Positions 55,850-63,531 of a DNA stretch of 64,000 nt are shown here, in pieces. The translations under genes and the position numbers were made by a program. Source of the stretch: WRAU01 sp964277385 (GTDB lineage Bacteria; Pseudomonadota; Alphaproteobacteria; WRAU01; Hepatincolaceae); contig OZ195520.1 of assembly GCA_964277385.1 (NCBI GenBank), forward strand, positions 1,054,001 through 1,118,000. The letters run 5' to 3'. The first letter of the stretch is position 1. Each line of letters begins with the position of its first letter. The notes beneath the pieces are model-generated. The model saw nothing but the letters and a program-made list of their open reading frames with translations. It had not been told where the DNA came from and made no database searches.

Positions 55850-56182
55850 TTATTTATTTACACAATTCTCAAAATCATAATCAGGGTTATCCATATAATG
55901 CGATTTAGTTTGAGAATTTACAGGTTTATACCTTAATCGGTCATGCATTGTTCTACCATCATAAGAATCAAGATAATAACCTGAGTTTTTAGATTTTTTA
56001 TCAAAATAATAAATTTTATTTCTTATAGATATTTTATAACTATTTAGCTCTGAATCATATTCTATTGTTGCTTTACCATGGTTAGTACCTTTATAATAAG
56101 CGTCACACAGTTGGGTGGTTATATTAGCATAAACATTAAAGCTGAACACTGTTAATACAAACAAAAATACTACTTTTTTCAT
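55850..56182 (-). CDS. Secreted 110-residue protein, cassette E
   Basis: Signal peptide MKKVVFLFVLTVFSFNVYA (residues 1-19), then a mature part with Cys26 (TTQLCDAYYKG), ATIEYDSELNSYKISI near 41-56, IRNKIYYFDKKSKNS, YYLDSYDGRTMHDRL and Cys107 near the end (FENCVNK). The two cysteines at opposite ends probably form a disulfide, fitting export and the dsbB gene. No family recognised. It has its own promoter (56224-56252) and a GAGG ribosome site. Follows the hub copy at 56264. Confidence 0.8.
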   Translation of the reverse strand: MKKVVFLFVLTVFSFNVYANITTQLCDAYYKGTNHGKATIEYDSELNSYKISIRNKIYYFDKKSKNSGYYLDSYDGRTMHDRLRYKPVNSQTKSHYMDNPDYDFENCVNK

Positions 56183-56223
56183 TTTTACCTCAATTTTTAC
56201 TATTAATTTAAATAACTCTATTT

Positions 56224-56252
56224 AAGATAGCAAAAATACTTTTTATTAACAA
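56224..56252 (-). promoter_or_regulatory. Cassette promoter E
   Basis: Minus strand: TTGTTA, 17-nt spacer, TATCTT, 42 nt before the ATG. Identical in the other three intact cassettes. Confidence 0.65.
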
Positions 56253-56263
56253 CAAAAAAGCTC

Positions 56264-57136
56264 CTATGTACTTTGTTCTCCTTCAGATTGGCTTTGCCTC
56301 TTCGCATTATTTACCTCTCTTTTAATTACATCTAATGTTTTACATTTGTATTCTGCTTGTACTCCTGTTCTTGTTGATACTCGCATTTCTATACTATCTA
56401 CTATGTAGGTTGTTTCTGTATCTTTTTTTGTAAAAATATTTTGGTATTTATTGTTTAAGTTATGTAATGCTTTTGATTTATATTTTATTTGAGTTCCTAC
56501 TTCTAATAAAAAATACGGAATACCTTTTAGCGTTAATAGGTCATTATTTAAATTTTGTTCTGCCTCAAATATTCTGAACTTGCTTGTATTCCTTTTAATT
56601 TCAGTAACATCTTTAGATTCATAATCTTTATGTATAAATATTATTTTTTTACTTTGAACGTAATAGGTTAATAAATTATCTTTATCTGCTTTTAAGATCT
56701 CACCTATTTTTTCTAATTTTCCTAGTTCATTGAATTCAGAAGGTAATCCTTTAAATTGTTCATTTAGTTTATTTATATTAGAATTAGTTATACCTTTATT
56801 ATTATCTATAAGTTGAATTTCGGGATATTCACCTATGGCTTTAAAGTTGAGTTCTCTTGTTACAGAACCTATTTTTAGGCTTAATTCAACAATACCATCG
56901 TCATCTTCTTCTTGATCTCTTGATCTAAATACTTCAACTCCTGCTACTTCTAAACTGCAACTTTTTATTTCTTGCAGGTAAGTATTAAATAAGGCAACCT
57001 TTAAGATTAACTCTTTTGCTCTATCTTGATATAAAAAACATTCGTAATCTAATTTAAAAGATTTACCATTTATTTTTAAGTCAAAAGGCTTTAGTTTATT
57101 TAATGCATTGCCAACGCTTGCTATAGGATTAATCAT
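56264..57136 (-). CDS. Phage baseplate hub-like protein, copy 1
   Basis: 290 residues. Placement after two small tail genes and before the baseplate operon, and segments such as FDLKINGKSFKLDYECFLYQ and TTYIVDSIEMRVSTRTGVQA, fit a hub protein of the gpD / late-control type; the fold is not proven. It differs from copy 2 at about ten residues (e.g. KELILK against KPLILK, EKIGEILKADK against QKIKAILDADK). Its 3' end flows directly into the promoter of cassette E. The 8-nt overlap with the upstream gene suggests coupling. Confidence 0.6.
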   Translation of the reverse strand: MINPIASVGNALNKLKPFDLKINGKSFKLDYECFLYQDRAKELILKVALFNTYLQEIKSCSLEVAGVEVFRSRDQEEDDDGIVELSLKIGSVTRELNFKAIGEYPEIQLIDNNKGITNSNINKLNEQFKGLPSEFNELGKLEKIGEILKADKDNLLTYYVQSKKIIFIHKDYESKDVTEIKRNTSKFRIFEAEQNLNNDLLTLKGIPYFLLEVGTQIKYKSKALHNLNNKYQNIFTKKDTETTYIVDSIEMRVSTRTGVQAEYKCKTLDVIKREVNNAKRQSQSEGEQST

Positions 57137-57443
57137 AAAATACTCCTAGTTTGTATTTGCTAAAAATTGTTGTTTCATCTAAATCTTTATCATCTACAAA
57201 ACCTTGTGTAATAAAATCTTCTACCACATAAGATATATAAAAATCTTTTGCTTTGTAAAAAATATTAGGCTTTGGATCACTTATAATAAAATTGTCTTTG
57301 CAGTATATAAAAAGCTCTTCGTTATTATTTTTCATTACTTTAAATTTATAAGCATTATCTTTAAAGTTAAACTCTAAGTTAATAAAATAATTGCTACTAA
57401 AATCTATAACTAAGCTATTAAAATTATATAAGGTTACTTGCAT
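57129..57443 (-). CDS. Small tail protein, copy 1
   Basis: 104 residues (MQVTLYNFNSLVIDFSSNYF ...). Protein and DNA identical to the copy at 60901. Strand-rich, no hydrophobic helix; family unknown. It is located between the 151-residue gene and the hub, a position often held by a tail-tip or LysM-type protein, but no LysM motif is seen. Confidence 0.6.
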   Translation of the reverse strand: MQVTLYNFNSLVIDFSSNYFINLEFNFKDNAYKFKVMKNNNEELFIYCKDNFIISDPKPNIFYKAKDFYISYVVEDFITQGFVDDKDLDETTIFSKYKLGVFYD

Positions 57444-57445
57444 TT

Positions 57446-57818
57446 TTAAACTTTCCCTACGTAGACAGGGGTTCCTACGCTATCTATTTCATCAAATGGT
57501 TTACATTGAGTTGTTGTTTCGAAATCTGCATAAAATTTAGTTTGTATGCCAACTTTTTCTACACCCCAAGTTTTCATATATACTGTTCCGTTAAAACCAC
57601 TCGTTTTTAAAAATATCGGTACAAGTTTCTGTTGTAGTTCTAATATTTTAAGCATATTTATTTCTAAATTACCTTTTGAAAGACATTTCGCATTTCTAAT
57701 ACAACAGTCGTTTACTTTTATTTTCATTGTATTGTTTTTTACAAAATCTGCACTTAATCCAAAAGGCATTGCGAAAGGTATTATATCACTTGAACCTGTA
57801 TATGTTTCTTTTGCTATT
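57446..57818 (-). pseudogene. 5'-truncated copy of the 151-residue tail gene
   Basis: From residue 45 on it is identical to the intact gene at 61218, except Val/Ile in the first bases. At about 57818 the sequence switches abruptly to the 3' end of a 110-residue cassette (ATTTATTTACACAATT). Translation could begin at an internal ATG (MPFGLSADF) to give 107 residues, but the N-terminal 44 are lost, so it is probably non-functional. Confidence 0.75.
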
Positions 57819-57990
57819 TTATTTATTTACACAATTTCTAAAAGAATAATGAGGATTTCTCATATAATGCAATTCATCGTCAGGTTCTTTAGCCTGGGTG
57901 AGTACCTCTATAATAAGCGTCACACGCCTGGGTGGTGATATTAGCATAAACATCAAAGCTGAATATTGTTAATACAAACAAAAATAATAC
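57819..57990 (-). pseudogene. 110-residue-family gene with large internal deletion
   Basis: Signal peptide and ITTQACDAYYRGTHQA at the 5' side are joined straight to EPDDELHYMRNP and the NCVNK end at the 3' side. About 160 bp of the middle is gone and the charged N-terminal codons are replaced by collar sequence. It marks the right-hand breakpoint of the hub duplication. Confidence 0.75.
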
Positions 57991-58251
57991 TTTTATCTTT
58001 CAACATAACACCTTGTAAACTTTCCTTATCTGCTAGATATTTGTTCCCACATTTTTTATCAGCTTTTTATTGCTTTTTTGTTGTGCTTTTTATTATTATT
58101 TTCTTATTTTTAGCTAGTTCTTTCTTTATTTAAAAACTACCTCCAAAGGATATCAATAAAAATATATACTTTGGAGTGTGTTTGTTTATTAATATTTTTT
58201 TATAATATTAATTACTAGTTTTATAAAAGGTTTTATTATATTTAATATCAA
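57991..58251 (-). pseudogene. Spacer of collar 5' relic plus holin 5' relic
   Basis: Same composition as 55515-55849: collar codons 1-22 with a one-base insertion at about 57991-58052, and a holin piece with INKHTPKYIFL and KPFIKLVINIIKKY at about 58150-58240. No promoter next to it because the neighbouring gene on the left of transcription is truncated. Confidence 0.65.
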
Positions 58252-58584
58252 TTATTTATTTACACAATTCTTAAAAGAATAATCAGGATTTGTCATATAA
58301 TGCAATTCATCATCAGGTTCTAAAGGTTTATATTTTAATCGTTCATACATTAATCTACCATCATAAGAATCAAGATAATAATATGAGTCTTCATCTTGTT
58401 CATCAAAATAATAAATTTTATTTCTTATAGATATTTTATAACTATCTAGCTCTGAATCATATTCTATTGTTGCTTTAGCCTGGTGAGTACCTTTATAATA
58501 AGCGTCACACAGTTGGGTGGTGATATTAGCATAAACATTAAAGCTGAATACTGTTAATACAAACAAAAATACTACTTTTTTCAT
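58252..58584 (-). CDS. Secreted 110-residue protein, cassette C
   Basis: Same layout as cassette E: signal peptide (residues 1-19), Cys26, KATIEYDSELDSYKISI, IYYFDEQDEDSYYYLDSYDG, Cys107. It differs from the others in the variable parts: YYKGTHQA after Cys26, DEQDEDSY in the middle, EPDDELHYMTNP near the end. Variation is concentrated at three places (about residues 28-36, 61-67 and 89-97) while the signal peptide and framework are fixed. Own promoter at 58626. Confidence 0.8.
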   Translation of the reverse strand: MKKVVFLFVLTVFSFNVYANITTQLCDAYYKGTHQAKATIEYDSELDSYKISIRNKIYYFDEQDEDSYYYLDSYDGRLMYERLKYKPLEPDDELHYMTNPDYSFKNCVNK

Positions 58585-58625
58585 TTTTACCTCAATTTTT
58601 ACTATTAATTTAAATAACTCTATTT

Positions 58626-58654
58626 AAGATAGCAAAAATACTTTTTATTAACAA
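58626..58654 (-). promoter_or_regulatory. Cassette promoter C
   Basis: Minus strand: TTGTTA, 17 nt, TATCTT; GAGG ribosome site 5 nt before the ATG. Confidence 0.65.
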
Positions 58655-58936
58655 CAAAAAGGTGCCCAATAATACTTTTATCTTTCAACATAACACATTG
58701 TAAACTTTCCTTATCTGCTAGATATTTGTTCCCACATTTTTTATCAGCTTTTTATTGCTTTTTTGTTGTGCTTTTTATTATTATTTTCTTATTTTTAGCT
58801 AGTTCTTTCTTTATTTAAAAACTACCTCCAAAGGATATCAATAAAAATATATACTTTGGAGTGTGTTTGTTTATTAATATTTTTTTATAATATTAATTAC
58901 TAGTTTTATAAAAGGTTTTATTATATTTAATATCAA
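58655..58936 (-). pseudogene. Spacer of collar 5' relic plus holin 5' relic
   Basis: Collar 5' codons at about 58676-58740 (with the frame-breaking extra base) and holin 5' piece at about 58830-58930, between cassettes C and B. The GGTGCCC at 58663 starts the unit junction. Confidence 0.65.
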
Positions 58937-59269
58937 TTATTTATTTATACAATTCTTAAAAGAATAATCAGGATCTGTCATATAATGCAATTGATCGCCA
59001 GGCTTTACAGGTTTATATTTTAATCGGTCATCCATTAATCTACCATCATAAGAATCAAGATAATAAGATGAGTCTTCATCTTTTTCATCAAAATAATAAA
59101 TTTTATTTCTTATAGATATTTTATAACTATTTAGCTCTGAATCATATTCTATTGTTGCTTTATATTGCCGATCTCCTCTATCATAAGCGTCACACAGTTG
59201 GGTGGTGATATTAGCATAAACATTAAAGCTGAATACTGTTAATACAAACAAAAATACTACTTTTTTCAT
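58937..59269 (-). CDS. Secreted 110-residue protein, cassette B
   Basis: Framework as in the other copies. Variable parts: DAYDRGDRQYKA after Cys26, FDEKDEDSSYYLD in the middle, KPGDQLHYMTDP near the end. The first variable part equals that of cassette A, the middle is close to that of C, so the copies look like mosaics made by recombination. Cys26 and Cys107 conserved. Own promoter at 59311. Confidence 0.8.
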   Translation of the reverse strand: MKKVVFLFVLTVFSFNVYANITTQLCDAYDRGDRQYKATIEYDSELNSYKISIRNKIYYFDEKDEDSSYYLDSYDGRLMDDRLKYKPVKPGDQLHYMTDPDYSFKNCINK

Positions 59270-59310
59270 TTTTACCTCAATTTTTACTATTAATTTAAAT
59301 AACTCTATTT

Positions 59311-59339
59311 AAGATAGCAAAAATACTTTTTATTAACAA
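59311..59339 (-). promoter_or_regulatory. Cassette promoter B
   Basis: Minus strand: TTGTTA, 17 nt, TATCTT, identical to the promoters of cassettes A, C and E. Confidence 0.65.
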
Positions 59340-59621
59340 CAAAAAGGTGCCCAATAATACTTTTATCTTTCAACATAACACCTTGTAAACTTTCCTTATC
59401 TGCTAGATATTTGTTCCCACATTTTTTATCAGCTTTTTATTGCTTTTTTGTTGTGCTTTTTATTATTATTTTCTTATTTTTAGCTAGTTCTTTATTTATT
59501 TAAAAACTACCTCCAAAGGATATCAATAAAAATATATACTTTGGAGTGTGTTTGTTTATTAATATTTTTTTATAATATTAATTACTAGTTTTATAAAAGG
59601 TTTTATTATATTTAATATCAA
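59340..59621 (-). pseudogene. Spacer of collar 5' relic plus holin 5' relic
   Basis: Collar 5' codons at about 59361-59425 and holin 5' piece at about 59515-59615, between cassettes B and A. Nearly identical to the spacer at 58655. Confidence 0.65.
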
Positions 59622-59954
59622 TTATTTATTTATACAATTCTTAAAAGAATAATCAGGATCTGTCATATAATGCAATTGATCGCCAGGCTTTACAGGTTTA
59701 TATTTTAATCGTTCATACATTAATCTACCATCATAAGAATCAAGATAATAATATAAGTCTTTAGATTGTTTATCAAAATAATAAATTTTATTTCTTATAG
59801 ATATTTTATAACTATTTAGCTCTGAATCATACTCTATTGTTGCTTTATATTGCCGATCTCCTCTATCATAAGCGTCACACACCTGGGTGGTGATATTAGC
59901 ATAAACATTAAAGCTGAATACTGTTAATACAAACAAAAATAATACTTTTTTCAT
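59622..59954 (-). CDS. Secreted 110-residue protein, cassette A
   Basis: First cassette after hub copy 2. Signal peptide MKKVLFLFVLTVFSFNVYA, Cys26 in TTQVCDAYDRG, DRQYKATIEYDSELNS, IYYFDKQSKDLYYYLDSYDG, and Cys107 in FKNCINK. The middle variable part (DKQSKDL) resembles cassette E, the first and last resemble B. Own promoter at 59996. Confidence 0.8.
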   Translation of the reverse strand: MKKVLFLFVLTVFSFNVYANITTQVCDAYDRGDRQYKATIEYDSELNSYKISIRNKIYYFDKQSKDLYYYLDSYDGRLMYERLKYKPVKPGDQLHYMTDPDYSFKNCINK

Positions 59955-59995
59955 TTTTACCTCAAATTTTACTATTAATTTAAATAACTCTATTT

Positions 59996-60024
59996 AAGAT
60001 AGCAAAAATACTTTTTATTAACAA
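59996..60024 (-). promoter_or_regulatory. Cassette promoter A
   Basis: Minus strand: TTGTTA (60019-60024), 17-nt spacer, TATCTT (59996-60001), 42 nt before the ATG. The spacing and leader are shared by all intact cassettes, so each can be transcribed independently of the tail operon. Confidence 0.65.
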
Positions 60025-60035
60025 CAAAAAAGCTC

Positions 60036-60908
60036 CTATGTACTTTGTTCTACTTCAGATTGGCTTTGCCTCTTTGCATTATTTACCTCCCTTTTAATTA
60101 CATCTAATGTTTTACATTTGTATTCTGCTTGTACTCCTGTTCTTGTTGATACTCGCATTTCTATACTATCTACTATGTAGGTTGTTTCTGTATCTTTTTT
60201 TGTAAAAATATTTTGGTATTTATTGTTTAAGTTATGTAATGCTTTTGATTTATATTTTATTTGAGTTCCTACTTCTAATAAAAAATACGGAATACCTTTT
60301 AGCGTTAATAGGTCATTATTTAAATTTTGTTCTGCCTCAAATATTCTGAACTTGCTTGTATTCCTTTTAATTTCAGTAACATCTTTAGATTCATAATCTT
60401 TATGTATAAATATTATTTTTTTACTTTGAACGTAATAGGTTAATAAATTAACTTTATCTGCATCTAAGATAGCCTTTATTTTTTGTAATTTTCCTAGTTC
60501 ATTGAATTCAGAAGGTAATCCTTTAAATTGTTCATTTAGTTTATTTATATTAGAATTAGTTATACCTTTATTATTATCTATAAGTTGAAGTTCGGGATAT
60601 TCACCTATGGCTTTAAAGTTGAGTTCTCTTGTTACAGAACCTATTTTTAGGCTTAATTCAACAATACCATCGTCATCTTCTTCTTGATCTATTGATCTAA
60701 ATACTTCAACTCCTGCTACTTCTAAACTGCAACTTTTTACTTCTTGCAGGTAAGTATTAAATAAGGCAACCTTTAAGATTAATGGTTTTGCTCTATCTTG
60801 ATATAAAAAACATTCGTAATCTAATTTAAAAGATTTACCATTTATTTTTAAGTCAAAAGGCTTTAGTTTATTTAATGCATTGCCAACGCTTGCTATAGGA
60901 TTAATCAT
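60036..60908 (-). CDS. Phage baseplate hub-like protein, copy 2
   Basis: 290 residues, nearly the same as the copy at 56264. Because the upstream genes here (61218, 61677) are complete, this is probably the functional copy. Strand-rich N-terminal half, then FRIFEAEQNLNNDLLTLKG and the C-terminal VDSIEMRVSTRTG segment that also survives in the fragment at 53936. Ends directly before cassette A. Confidence 0.6.
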   Translation of the reverse strand: MINPIASVGNALNKLKPFDLKINGKSFKLDYECFLYQDRAKPLILKVALFNTYLQEVKSCSLEVAGVEVFRSIDQEEDDDGIVELSLKIGSVTRELNFKAIGEYPELQLIDNNKGITNSNINKLNEQFKGLPSEFNELGKLQKIKAILDADKVNLLTYYVQSKKIIFIHKDYESKDVTEIKRNTSKFRIFEAEQNLNNDLLTLKGIPYFLLEVGTQIKYKSKALHNLNNKYQNIFTKKDTETTYIVDSIEMRVSTRTGVQAEYKCKTLDVIKREVNNAKRQSQSEVEQST

Positions 60909-61215
60909 AAAATACTCCTAGTTTGTATTTGCTAAAAATTGTTGTTTCATCTAAATCTTTATCATCTACAAAACCTTGTGTAATAAAATCTTCTACCACA
61001 TAAGATATATAAAAATCTTTTGCTTTGTAAAAAATATTAGGCTTTGGATCACTTATAATAAAATTGTCTTTGCAGTATATAAAAAGCTCTTCGTTATTAT
61101 TTTTCATTACTTTAAATTTATAAGCATTATCTTTAAAGTTAAACTCTAAGTTAATAAAATAATTGCTACTAAAATCTATAACTAAGCTATTAAAATTATA
61201 TAAGGTTACTTGCAT
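60901..61215 (-). CDS. Small tail protein, copy 2
   Basis: 104 residues, identical to the copy at 57129. Overlaps the hub start by 8 nt and follows the 151-residue gene by 2 nt, so the three form one tightly packed translational unit. Family unknown. Confidence 0.65.
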   Translation of the reverse strand: MQVTLYNFNSLVIDFSSNYFINLEFNFKDNAYKFKVMKNNNEELFIYCKDNFIISDPKPNIFYKAKDFYISYVVEDFITQGFVDDKDLDETTIFSKYKLGVFYD

Positions 61216-61217
61216 TT

Positions 61218-61673
61218 TTAAACTTTCCCTACGTAGACAGGGGTTCCTACGCTATCTATTTCATCAAATGGTTTACATTGAGTTGTTGTTTCGAAATCTG
61301 CATAAAATTTAGTTTGTATGCCAACTTTTTCTACACCCCAAGTTTTCATATATACTGTTCCGTTAAAACCACTCGTTTTTAAAAATATCGGTACAAGTTT
61401 CTGTTGTAGTTCTAATATTTTAAGCATATTTATTTCTAAATTACCTTTTGAAAGACATTTCGCATTTCTAATACAACAGTCGTTTACTTTTATTTTCATT
61501 GTATTGTTTTTTACAAAATCTGCACTTAATCCAAAAGGCATTGCGAAAGGTGTTATATCACTTGAACCTGTATATGTTTCTTTTGCTATTTCTACTCTTA
61601 TTACATCTAGCATGCTATCAAACTTTGGGGTTAACGCAGTATATATAAATCCTTCATATAATGATCCATTCAT
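61218..61673 (-). CDS. Phage tail protein of 151 residues
   Basis: Begins MNGSLYEGFIYTALTPKFD; contains IKVNDCCIRNAKCLSKG with three cysteines and VYMKTWGVEKVGIQTKFYADF. No family recognised with confidence; position between the tape-measure-like gene and the hub suggests a tail-tip or baseplate component. Complete here; its copy at 57446 lacks the first 44 residues. Confidence 0.6.
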   Translation of the reverse strand: MNGSLYEGFIYTALTPKFDSMLDVIRVEIAKETYTGSSDITPFAMPFGLSADFVKNNTMKIKVNDCCIRNAKCLSKGNLEINMLKILELQQKLVPIFLKTSGFNGTVYMKTWGVEKVGIQTKFYADFETTTQCKPFDEIDSVGTPVYVGKV

Positions 61674-61676
61674 TGC

Positions 61677-62627
61677 TTACCTATTTGTAAAATTAGAATT
61701 TATATTTTTTGAAACACTATAGATTGCTTCTGTAGTGCTATTTACAGCTTTTATAATATCAGAGGAATTATTAATTGTGTTCCCTAAAAGATCATCAACC
61801 TTATTTGCTAATTTTTTGATCTCTTCATTCATTTCACTGCTATTTAAAGATATCGTTAAGTTTTTATTTACGTCTAATACATTAACATCTTGGACATCTT
61901 TTTTATATTCATTTTCTTTTGGTAACTCTTCTGCATTAACTATTTGGTTTGCAGTTGTTAATGAATCAGCGCCTTCTCCCATTAGATATTTCTTGTGTTT
62001 GCTTGTAGTATTTTTAAAAACAGTATTTACATTTTTAGTAGCTGTTTTTTTATCTAAACCTTTATTAGAAGCAATGAATCTATTATATAGTTCTATTTCG
62101 CTCTCTTTATCTATAGAATCACCTAAAGTATTTCTTAATACCTTACTTGATTCGTCGTTTACACCCTCTTTTGCTTTTTTTAATTTTTCTTTGAATTCAG
62201 TAAAAGAAGATCCTATCTCATTTATAGAAATACCACTAATATGTGCAGATATCTTTAAGTTTTTCATTTCTTTAAAAGTTAAAGCTAATTCTTTACCTTT
62301 GTCAAACCATCCGATTATCTTTTCAAAACCAGAGGAAATCCAACCAATACCCTTCTTTATGTTTCCAATTACAGTGTTGTTTTCTAAAAATTTCATTACA
62401 CTACCAAAAATGCTTGGTATACCTTCTAAAAGGCTTGGTATAATTTTAAGATTTTTAGTTATAACATCTAAAGGACTTAGATTTAAATCATTGAAAGCTT
62501 TCTCTATAGGCCCACAGATTAAATTACCCACTTCTGTACCTAAATTTTCTATTTTTGATTTAAAAATCTTTAATGATCCTTCATCAATGTTTAAAAGCAT
62601 TTCTGTATAAACGTTTGCAACTTTCAT
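61677..62627 (-). CDS. Tape-measure-like tail protein
   Basis: 316 residues with long helical stretches, a central hydrophobic and glycine-rich region (SIFGSVMKFLENNTVIGNI, KKGIGWISSGFEKIIGWF near 75-110), and a C-terminal coiled-coil-like part (EMNEEIKKLANKVDDLLG). Position between small tail-chaperone-like and hub genes suits a tape measure, but it is short for one (tail length scales with it), so a very short tail or a truncated/defective gene is possible. Overlaps the upstream gene stop by 1 nt. Confidence 0.5.
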   Translation of the reverse strand: MKVANVYTEMLLNIDEGSLKIFKSKIENLGTEVGNLICGPIEKAFNDLNLSPLDVITKNLKIIPSLLEGIPSIFGSVMKFLENNTVIGNIKKGIGWISSGFEKIIGWFDKGKELALTFKEMKNLKISAHISGISINEIGSSFTEFKEKLKKAKEGVNDESSKVLRNTLGDSIDKESEIELYNRFIASNKGLDKKTATKNVNTVFKNTTSKHKKYLMGEGADSLTTANQIVNAEELPKENEYKKDVQDVNVLDVNKNLTISLNSSEMNEEIKKLANKVDDLLGNTINNSSDIIKAVNSTTEAIYSVSKNINSNFTNR

Positions 62628-63172
62628 TATTTAACAATATCCTTTACTATTTTTTCCATACTCTCACTTTTATTATTTTGTAAATAAACAAAATGTTTAA
62701 ATATTGTAATTAACTCTTGAATATCTAACGAAGCTATTGCAATATAGCCACCTATCTTATCTCCATAGTTAAATAACAAAGAGTATTTTATTCTGTCTAG
62801 CTCACTTAATTCTGCAAATTCTATTTCTTTTTCAACAAAAACTCCTGCGAACTCTTGTTCACGATGCTTAACTACTTGTTCGTACACAGTTCGTAACTGC
62901 GGAATTAATAATGAACTATAGGTAAGACTCAGTTCTTTACCTCTTTCTTGTTTCTTTTCTTCTTCTGTAAAAATGCTTGCATTATTTTCATGTGAACTCT
63001 TTTGCGAACTAGATTGTTCACCTTCAAAGAAGGTGACATTTTTAAATAGGGCAGGGAGTTCGTTTGAGTAATAACTTGCAAACTTACTAAATCCGTCACA
63101 ACGAACTGCATTTACATAAGCATTAAATGTTGCAATATTATTTGCAGTAATAGGTTTATATTCTAAACGCAT
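62627..63172 (-). CDS. Hypothetical phage protein, tail-chaperone position
   Basis: 181 residues (MRLEYKPITANNIATFNAYV ...). Rich in Glu and Lys in the middle (TEEEKKQERGKEL), with a helical C-terminal part. Located between tail-tube-like and tape-measure-like genes, where tail assembly chaperones lie. No slippery frameshift motif looked obvious. Overlaps the next gene by 1 nt (ATGA-type junction). Confidence 0.55.
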   Translation of the reverse strand: MRLEYKPITANNIATFNAYVNAVRCDGFSKFASYYSNELPALFKNVTFFEGEQSSSQKSSHENNASIFTEEEKKQERGKELSLTYSSLLIPQLRTVYEQVVKHREQEFAGVFVEKEIEFAELSELDRIKYSLLFNYGDKIGGYIAIASLDIQELITIFKHFVYLQNNKSESMEKIVKDIVK

Positions 63173-63189
63173 GATTTACTCCTAATAGT

Positions 63190-63525
63190 TTGTTTAAGTT
63201 GATTTTATTAAGGTTTAAAGCTATATTGTATATATTCAATAAATTAACGAGGTTAAAAATACCAATTATTTTAACAAACTTGCATAAAGCTCTAAAAAAA
63301 GCAGGAGTAGAAGAGCTAGCAGAAAAAGTATCTGTTGAGCTAGCTGAGTCTACTAAACTTCTTCTTGAACAAAAAAATGACATTACTGAAATTAAATCTG
63401 AAATCAGTATTTTAAGTACTAAAATTGACAAGTTAAACTCTACATTAAAAATATTTATAGGTTTTAATGTTGCCATTCTTGTAGTCTTTTTTTCTACTTT
63501 AATTGGAAGCATGTTTTTAAAATAA
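63190..63525 (+). CDS. Coiled-coil membrane-anchored protein on the opposite strand
   Basis: From about residue 32 the protein is clearly real: ALKKAGVEELAEKVSVELAE, then a heptad coiled coil (KNDITEIKSEISILSTKIDKL) and a C-terminal membrane helix (GFNVAILVVFFSTLIGSMFLK). This is the layout of DUF1640/CCDC90-like proteins, common in alphaproteobacteria and their phages. There is no in-frame ATG; TTG 63190 is possible, but AGG lies before an ATA at 63259 that would give the natural N-terminus (PIILTNLHKALKKAG). It sits against the direction of the tail operon. Confidence 0.6.
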   Translation: MFKLILLRFKAILYIFNKLTRLKIPIILTNLHKALKKAGVEELAEKVSVELAESTKLLLEQKNDITEIKSEISILSTKIDKLNSTLKIFIGFNVAILVVFFSTLIGSMFLK

Positions 63526-63531
63526 TTCACT

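Larger units (their letters stand above)
55850..57818. repeat. Duplicated segment, left copy
   Basis: Carries cassette E, hub copy 1, the 104-residue gene and the truncated 151-residue gene. All corresponding positions are shifted by 3,772 bp from the right copy at 59622-61590. The hub-to-151 part is almost identical, the cassette part has diverged, so the cassettes were exchanged after, or change faster than, the rest. Confidence 0.85.
57819..60030. repeat. 685-bp tandem repeat array with secreted-protein cassettes
   Basis: Genes at 58252, 58937 and 59622 are spaced exactly 685 bp apart, and the spacers between them (holin relic, collar relic, cassette promoter) are almost identical. A fourth, shortened unit lies at 57819-58251 and related pieces at 55192-56260. 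Each unit: 110-residue gene, holin 5' relic, collar 5' relic, then the promoter of the next gene. The reading direction is minus throughout. Confidence 0.9.
59622..61590. repeat. Duplicated segment, right copy
   Basis: Counterpart of 55850-57818. The right-hand breakpoint is at the GCTATTT shared by both copies (about 57812 and 61584); beyond it this copy continues with the intact 5' end of the 151-residue gene, while the left copy switches to a cassette relic. Confidence 0.85.

Noticed and set aside
57819..60030. Repeat array considered as a CRISPR
   Set aside because: Units are 685 bp long and contain protein genes; there are no short palindromic repeats with unique spacers and no cas genes.
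61735..62610. A 291-codon open frame on the plus strand
   Set aside because: It is antisense to the tape-measure-like gene. Its composition (many Phe, Ser and Leu runs) is that of a reversed lysine/asparagine-rich gene, and it has no ribosome site.
63156..63530. A 124-codon minus-strand frame
   Set aside because: The plus strand here encodes a clear coiled coil and membrane helix. The minus frame is its mirror and has low-quality composition.
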